From an uncultured bacterium (GTDB lineage Bacteria; Patescibacteriota; Saccharimonadia; Saccharimonadales; Saccharimonadaceae): a DNA stretch of 8,804 bases. Location of the stretch: assembly GCA_937930585.1 (NCBI GenBank), contig CALHCA010000012.1:1-8804 (forward strand), given 5' to 3'. The position numbers and the translations under genes are program-made. The notes under the pieces were generated by a model. The model worked only from the letters and a program-made list of their open reading frames with translations. It had not been told where the DNA came from and did no database searches. Position 1 is the stretch's first letter. Each line of letters starts with the position of its first letter. Positions 6,593 through 8,804 of this stretch are shown here, one piece after another.

Positions 6593-6621
6593 TTGATAAA
6601 AAATAATCTTTATGGTAAAAT
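6593..6621 (+). promoter_or_regulatory. Sigma70-type promoter of the arcAB operon
   Basis: TTGATA (6593-6598), a 17-nt spacer, and an extended -10 TGG-TAAAAT (TG at 6613-6614, hexamer 6616-6621). Transcription would start near 6628, about 26 nt before the arcA ATG. The in-frame ATG at 6612 lies inside this promoter and would not be transcribed. The -35 boxes of this and the minus-strand promoter are 14 nt apart, so one bound regulator could affect both. No clear ArgR-type operator was seen. Confidence 0.7.
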
Positions 6622-6643
6622 TAAAGCATAAACATAAAATAAA

Positions 6644-6650
6644 GGGAGGG
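6644..6650 (+). promoter_or_regulatory. Ribosome binding site fixing the arcA start at 6654
   Basis: GGGAGGG lies 3 nt before the ATG at 6654 (core GGAGG 4 nt away). It supports a protein beginning [13 protein letters not shown], which is where family members usually begin. Confidence 0.8.
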
Positions 6651-6653
6651 AAT

Positions 6654-7904
6654 ATGGGTGAAAAACCGATTCAAGTTAATAGTGAAATCGGAAAACTCAA
6701 AACCGTAATTTTACATAGACCAGGAAAAGAACTCGAAGGGTTGACTCCGGATTATTTGGAACAGCTACTCTTTGATGATATTCCATATTTGGAGGTTGCA
6801 CAAGCTGAGCATGATGCTTTTGCGGAAACTCTTCGAAATCATGGAGTTGAAGTTCTTTATCTTGATCAGTTAGCAGCAGAATCACTTTATAATGATGAAA
6901 TTAAATGGCGATTTATTTCTGATTTTGTGCGAGCTTCAAAGCAAGGTGAACGACATATAACGCACGCTTTGATGCGTTATTTAGGAGAATTTGAGCCACT
7001 CGAGCTTGTTCGAAAAATTATGGCGGGTGTTAAAAAAGATGAGATTAAAACTGATGAAGATGAAAAATCTCATTTGAATTATTATTTCAAGAGTGATTAT
7101 CCATTTTTGCTCGACCCAATGCCAAATCTTTACTTTACTCGTGACCCAGCAGCTGCAGTTGGAAATGGATTAACAATTAATAAAATGCGATATCCAGCTC
7201 GCCGACGCGAGAGTTTGTTTATGGAATATATTATGCGCTATCACCCACGATTTGCAGCAAAAACTCCTGGTGGTGAAGTTCCAATTTGGTTTGATCGCTA
7301 TAATAAATTCAATATGGAAGGTGGCGATGAGCTCGTTCTTTCAAAGAATGTAATGGCGATTGGCGTTTCACAACGAACAACTCCTGAAGCAATCGAAAAA
7401 GTTGCTTCGAAATTGTTTGAATTTTCAGATTTTAATAAAATTTTAGCAATTCAAATTCCAGTTTCGCATGCATTTATGCATCTTGATACTGTTTTCACAA
7501 TGATTGATTATGATAAATTTACAGTTCACCCAGAAATTTTAGACAAAGATGGTGAATTGAATATTTACGTTTTGGAAGATTCTGGCATTCCAGGGCAGCC
7601 AAAAATTACACATCGCACAAACTTGAAAGAAACTCTAGAGGAAGTTCTTGGCCTTAACCATGTAACTTTGATTCAATGTGGTGATGGTGATCCAATTGCA
7701 GCTGCGCGCGAACAGTGGAATGATGGTTCAAACACCTTAGCAATCGCTCCAGGTGTAGTTGTAACTTATGATCGAAACTATGTCACAAATAAGGCTTTGC
7801 GTGAAGCTGGGGTTGAAGTGATTGAGATTCAAGGGGCTGAGCTCGGACGCGGTCGAGGAGGTCCACGCTGTATGTCAATGCCAATTTGGAGAGAGGAGAT
7901 TTAA
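6654..7904 (+). CDS. arcA: Arginine deiminase
   Basis: A 416-residue cytoplasmic enzyme hydrolysing L-arginine to L-citrulline and ammonia, the first step of the arginine deiminase pathway. Family landmarks in order: the N-terminal [19 protein letters not shown] (9-27); FTRDP (161-165) with substrate-binding Asp; EGGDE (222-226) with the catalytic Glu region; [12 protein letters not shown], with catalytic His276 and Asp278; and [13 protein letters not shown], ending in the nucleophile Cys406. The length and catalytic spacing match well-known bacterial ArcA proteins (nucleophile also at 406 in the Pseudomonas enzyme). No catalytic residue is missing. It is the first gene of an operon with arcB, 2 nt downstream, behind its own promoter. 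The ammonia produced can also buffer acid. The arc genes appear richer in G+C than the upstream operon, which could reflect expression-related codon use or acquisition. Confidence 0.98.
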   Translation: MGEKPIQVNSEIGKLKTVILHRPGKELEGLTPDYLEQLLFDDIPYLEVAQAEHDAFAETLRNHGVEVLYLDQLAAESLYNDEIKWRFISDFVRASKQGERHITHALMRYLGEFEPLELVRKIMAGVKKDEIKTDEDEKSHLNYYFKSDYPFLLDPMPNLYFTRDPAAAVGNGLTINKMRYPARRRESLFMEYIMRYHPRFAAKTPGGEVPIWFDRYNKFNMEGGDELVLSKNVMAIGVSQRTTPEAIEKVASKLFEFSDFNKILAIQIPVSHAFMHLDTVFTMIDYDKFTVHPEILDKDGELNIYVLEDSGIPGQPKITHRTNLKETLEEVLGLNHVTLIQCGDGDPIAAAREQWNDGSNTLAIAPGVVVTYDRNYVTNKALREAGVEVIEIQGAELGRGRGGPRCMSMPIWREEI

Positions 7905-7906
7905 TA

Positions 7907-8804
7907 ATGGCGTTAAATTTGAAAAATCGAAATTTTCTAACACTTTTAGATTTTACACCAGAAGAAATTCGCTTAATGCTTGATGTTTCGCATGAATATA
8001 AACGTTTAAAGCGAGCTGGAATTGCTCATAAAATTCATGAAGGTAAGCAAGTTGCTTTGCTTTTCGAAAAAACTTCAACTCGAACTCGAACCGCTTTTAC
8101 TGTGGCGGCTCGAGATTTGGGAATTCACCCAGAATTCTTAGGTAAAGATGATATTCAAATGGGCAAAAAGGAATCAATTAAAGATACTGCAATCGTGCTT
8201 GGTCGCTCATTTGATGGAATTGAATTTCGTGGATTCGCTCATTCAACCGTTGAAGAACTTGCGAAATATGCTGGAGTGCCTGTTTGGAATGGCTTAACTG
8301 ATATGTATCACCCAACTCAAATTTTGGCTGATTTTATGACAATTGAAGAGCATCTTGGATACTTAAAAGGTGCTAAATTGGTGTTTGTTGGTGATGGTCG
8401 AAATAATATGGCAAACAGTTTAATGATTGGGTCGGCTAAAATGGGCGTTGATTTTCGAATTGCTGCTCCGAACGATCTTCATCCAGATCCTGTTTTGGTC
8501 GAAAAATGTCGCGAAATTGCCCGTGAAACTGGTGCAAAAATTACAATTACGGACGACCTATATGGTGCTGCTCATGGTGCAGATTTCATTTATACTGATG
8601 TTTGGGTTTCGATGGGTGAAGAAGATAAGTTTGAAGAACGAATCCATCAACTACGCGGCTTCCAGGTAAATACGGCGCTTCTTCATGCAACCGGAAATCC
8701 AAATGTGAAGTTTATGCACTGTTTGCCAGCGTTCCATGATTTAAATACGAAAATTGGAAAAGAAATTTTCGAAAAATATGGATTGAAAGAAATGGAAGTT
8801 ACTG
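7907..8804 (+). CDS. arcB: Ornithine carbamoyltransferase, catabolic (3' end outside window)
   Basis: The first 299 residues of a cytoplasmic enzyme, about 330-340 residues when complete, that interconverts citrulline plus phosphate with ornithine plus carbamoyl phosphate. Visible marks: the carbamoyl-phosphate-binding FEKTSTRTRTAF (53-64); HPTQILADF (135-143); the domain-2 strand LVFVGDGRNNMANSL (158-172); the ornithine-binding loop DVWVSMG (231-237); and HCLPAFHD (271-278) with Cys272. The ATG at 7907 has AGGAG (7894-7898) upstream and follows the arcA stop by 2 nt. The sequence alone would also fit an anabolic ArgF. Direct coupling to arcA makes the catabolic direction much more likely, feeding carbamoyl phosphate to a carbamate kinase (arcC) that should lie downstream. 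The reading frame is intact to the window edge, with no internal stop. Confidence 0.97.
   Translation, partial: MALNLKNRNFLTLLDFTPEEIRLMLDVSHEYKRLKRAGIAHKIHEGKQVALLFEKTSTRTRTAFTVAARDLGIHPEFLGKDDIQMGKKESIKDTAIVLGRSFDGIEFRGFAHSTVEELAKYAGVPVWNGLTDMYHPTQILADFMTIEEHLGYLKGAKLVFVGDGRNNMANSLMIGSAKMGVDFRIAAPNDLHPDPVLVEKCREIARETGAKITITDDLYGAAHGADFIYTDVWVSMGEEDKFEERIHQLRGFQVNTALLHATGNPNVKFMHCLPAFHDLNTKIGKEIFEKYGLKEMEVT

Noticed and set aside
6612..6653. Earlier ATG for arcA
   Set aside because: It falls inside the extended -10 promoter element, and the added residues are not typical of ArcA; ATG 6654 has GGGAGGG upstream.
6697..6885. Minus-strand open frame of 62 codons
   Set aside because: Antisense to arcA with no start signals.
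8427..8669. Plus-strand open frame of 80 codons
   Set aside because: Shadow frame within arcB, whose own frame is open through to 8804 with all expected motifs.
1..8804. CRISPR array, tRNA, rRNA, insertion sequence or riboswitch
   Set aside because: No regularly spaced repeats, cloverleaf, transposase or terminal inverted repeats were seen; non-coding stretches are all shorter than 140 nt.

Overview
The window is AT-rich bacterial DNA, roughly one third G+C by eye. It is densely packed, with eight protein genes and almost no non-coding sequence. Small overlapping genes, a minimal Gram-positive-like envelope gene set and an arginine deiminase pathway together suggest a host-associated Candidatus Saccharibacteria (TM7) or related CPR/Patescibacteria genome. 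This assignment is an inference from gene content and style and was not tested by any search. The standard bacterial code fits: the conserved genes have no internal TGA, Trp is TGG and Gly is GGN, so the TGA=Gly code of Gracilibacteria/SR1 is unlikely.

Region 1 (1-5185, + strand) is a tightly overlapping envelope-polysaccharide operon. It holds the catalytic domain of a polyprenyl-phosphate sugar-1-phosphate transferase (cut by the left edge), a GT4-type glycosyltransferase, a multi-pass O-antigen ligase/polymerase-like protein, a LytR-CpsA-Psr (LCP) glycopolymer transferase, and a small LexA-type winged-helix protein without a protease domain. Successive genes overlap by 1, 14, 68 and 11 nt. 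The first four match the steps of making a surface glycan: prime the lipid carrier, extend, polymerise or ligate, attach to the wall. The last gene could be a local regulator.

Region 2 (5186-6200) is a separately promoted MscS-type mechanosensitive channel. It has no visible ribosome binding site and its promoter predicts a nearly leaderless mRNA. A bidirectional hairpin terminator closes it.

Region 3 (6192-6653) has a minus-strand gene for a 107-residue protein of unknown function with a Cys cluster. A compact back-to-back promoter region separates it from arcA.

Region 4 (6654-8804) is arcA (arginine deiminase) followed 2 nt later by arcB (catabolic ornithine carbamoyltransferase, cut by the right edge). 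Together they convert arginine to citrulline, then to ornithine plus carbamoyl phosphate. Carbamate kinase, the ATP-yielding step, is not in the window and would be expected just downstream. The arc genes look somewhat richer in G+C than the envelope operon.

I found no tRNA, rRNA, CRISPR array, insertion sequence or riboswitch, and no clearly new multi-gene system. The most unexpected signal is a strong excess of the palindrome TTCGAA (28 copies by hand count, about 3 expected), spread over all three codon phases. The protease-less LexA-like protein tied to the LCP gene and the orphan Cys-cluster protein facing arcA are the best gene-level leads.
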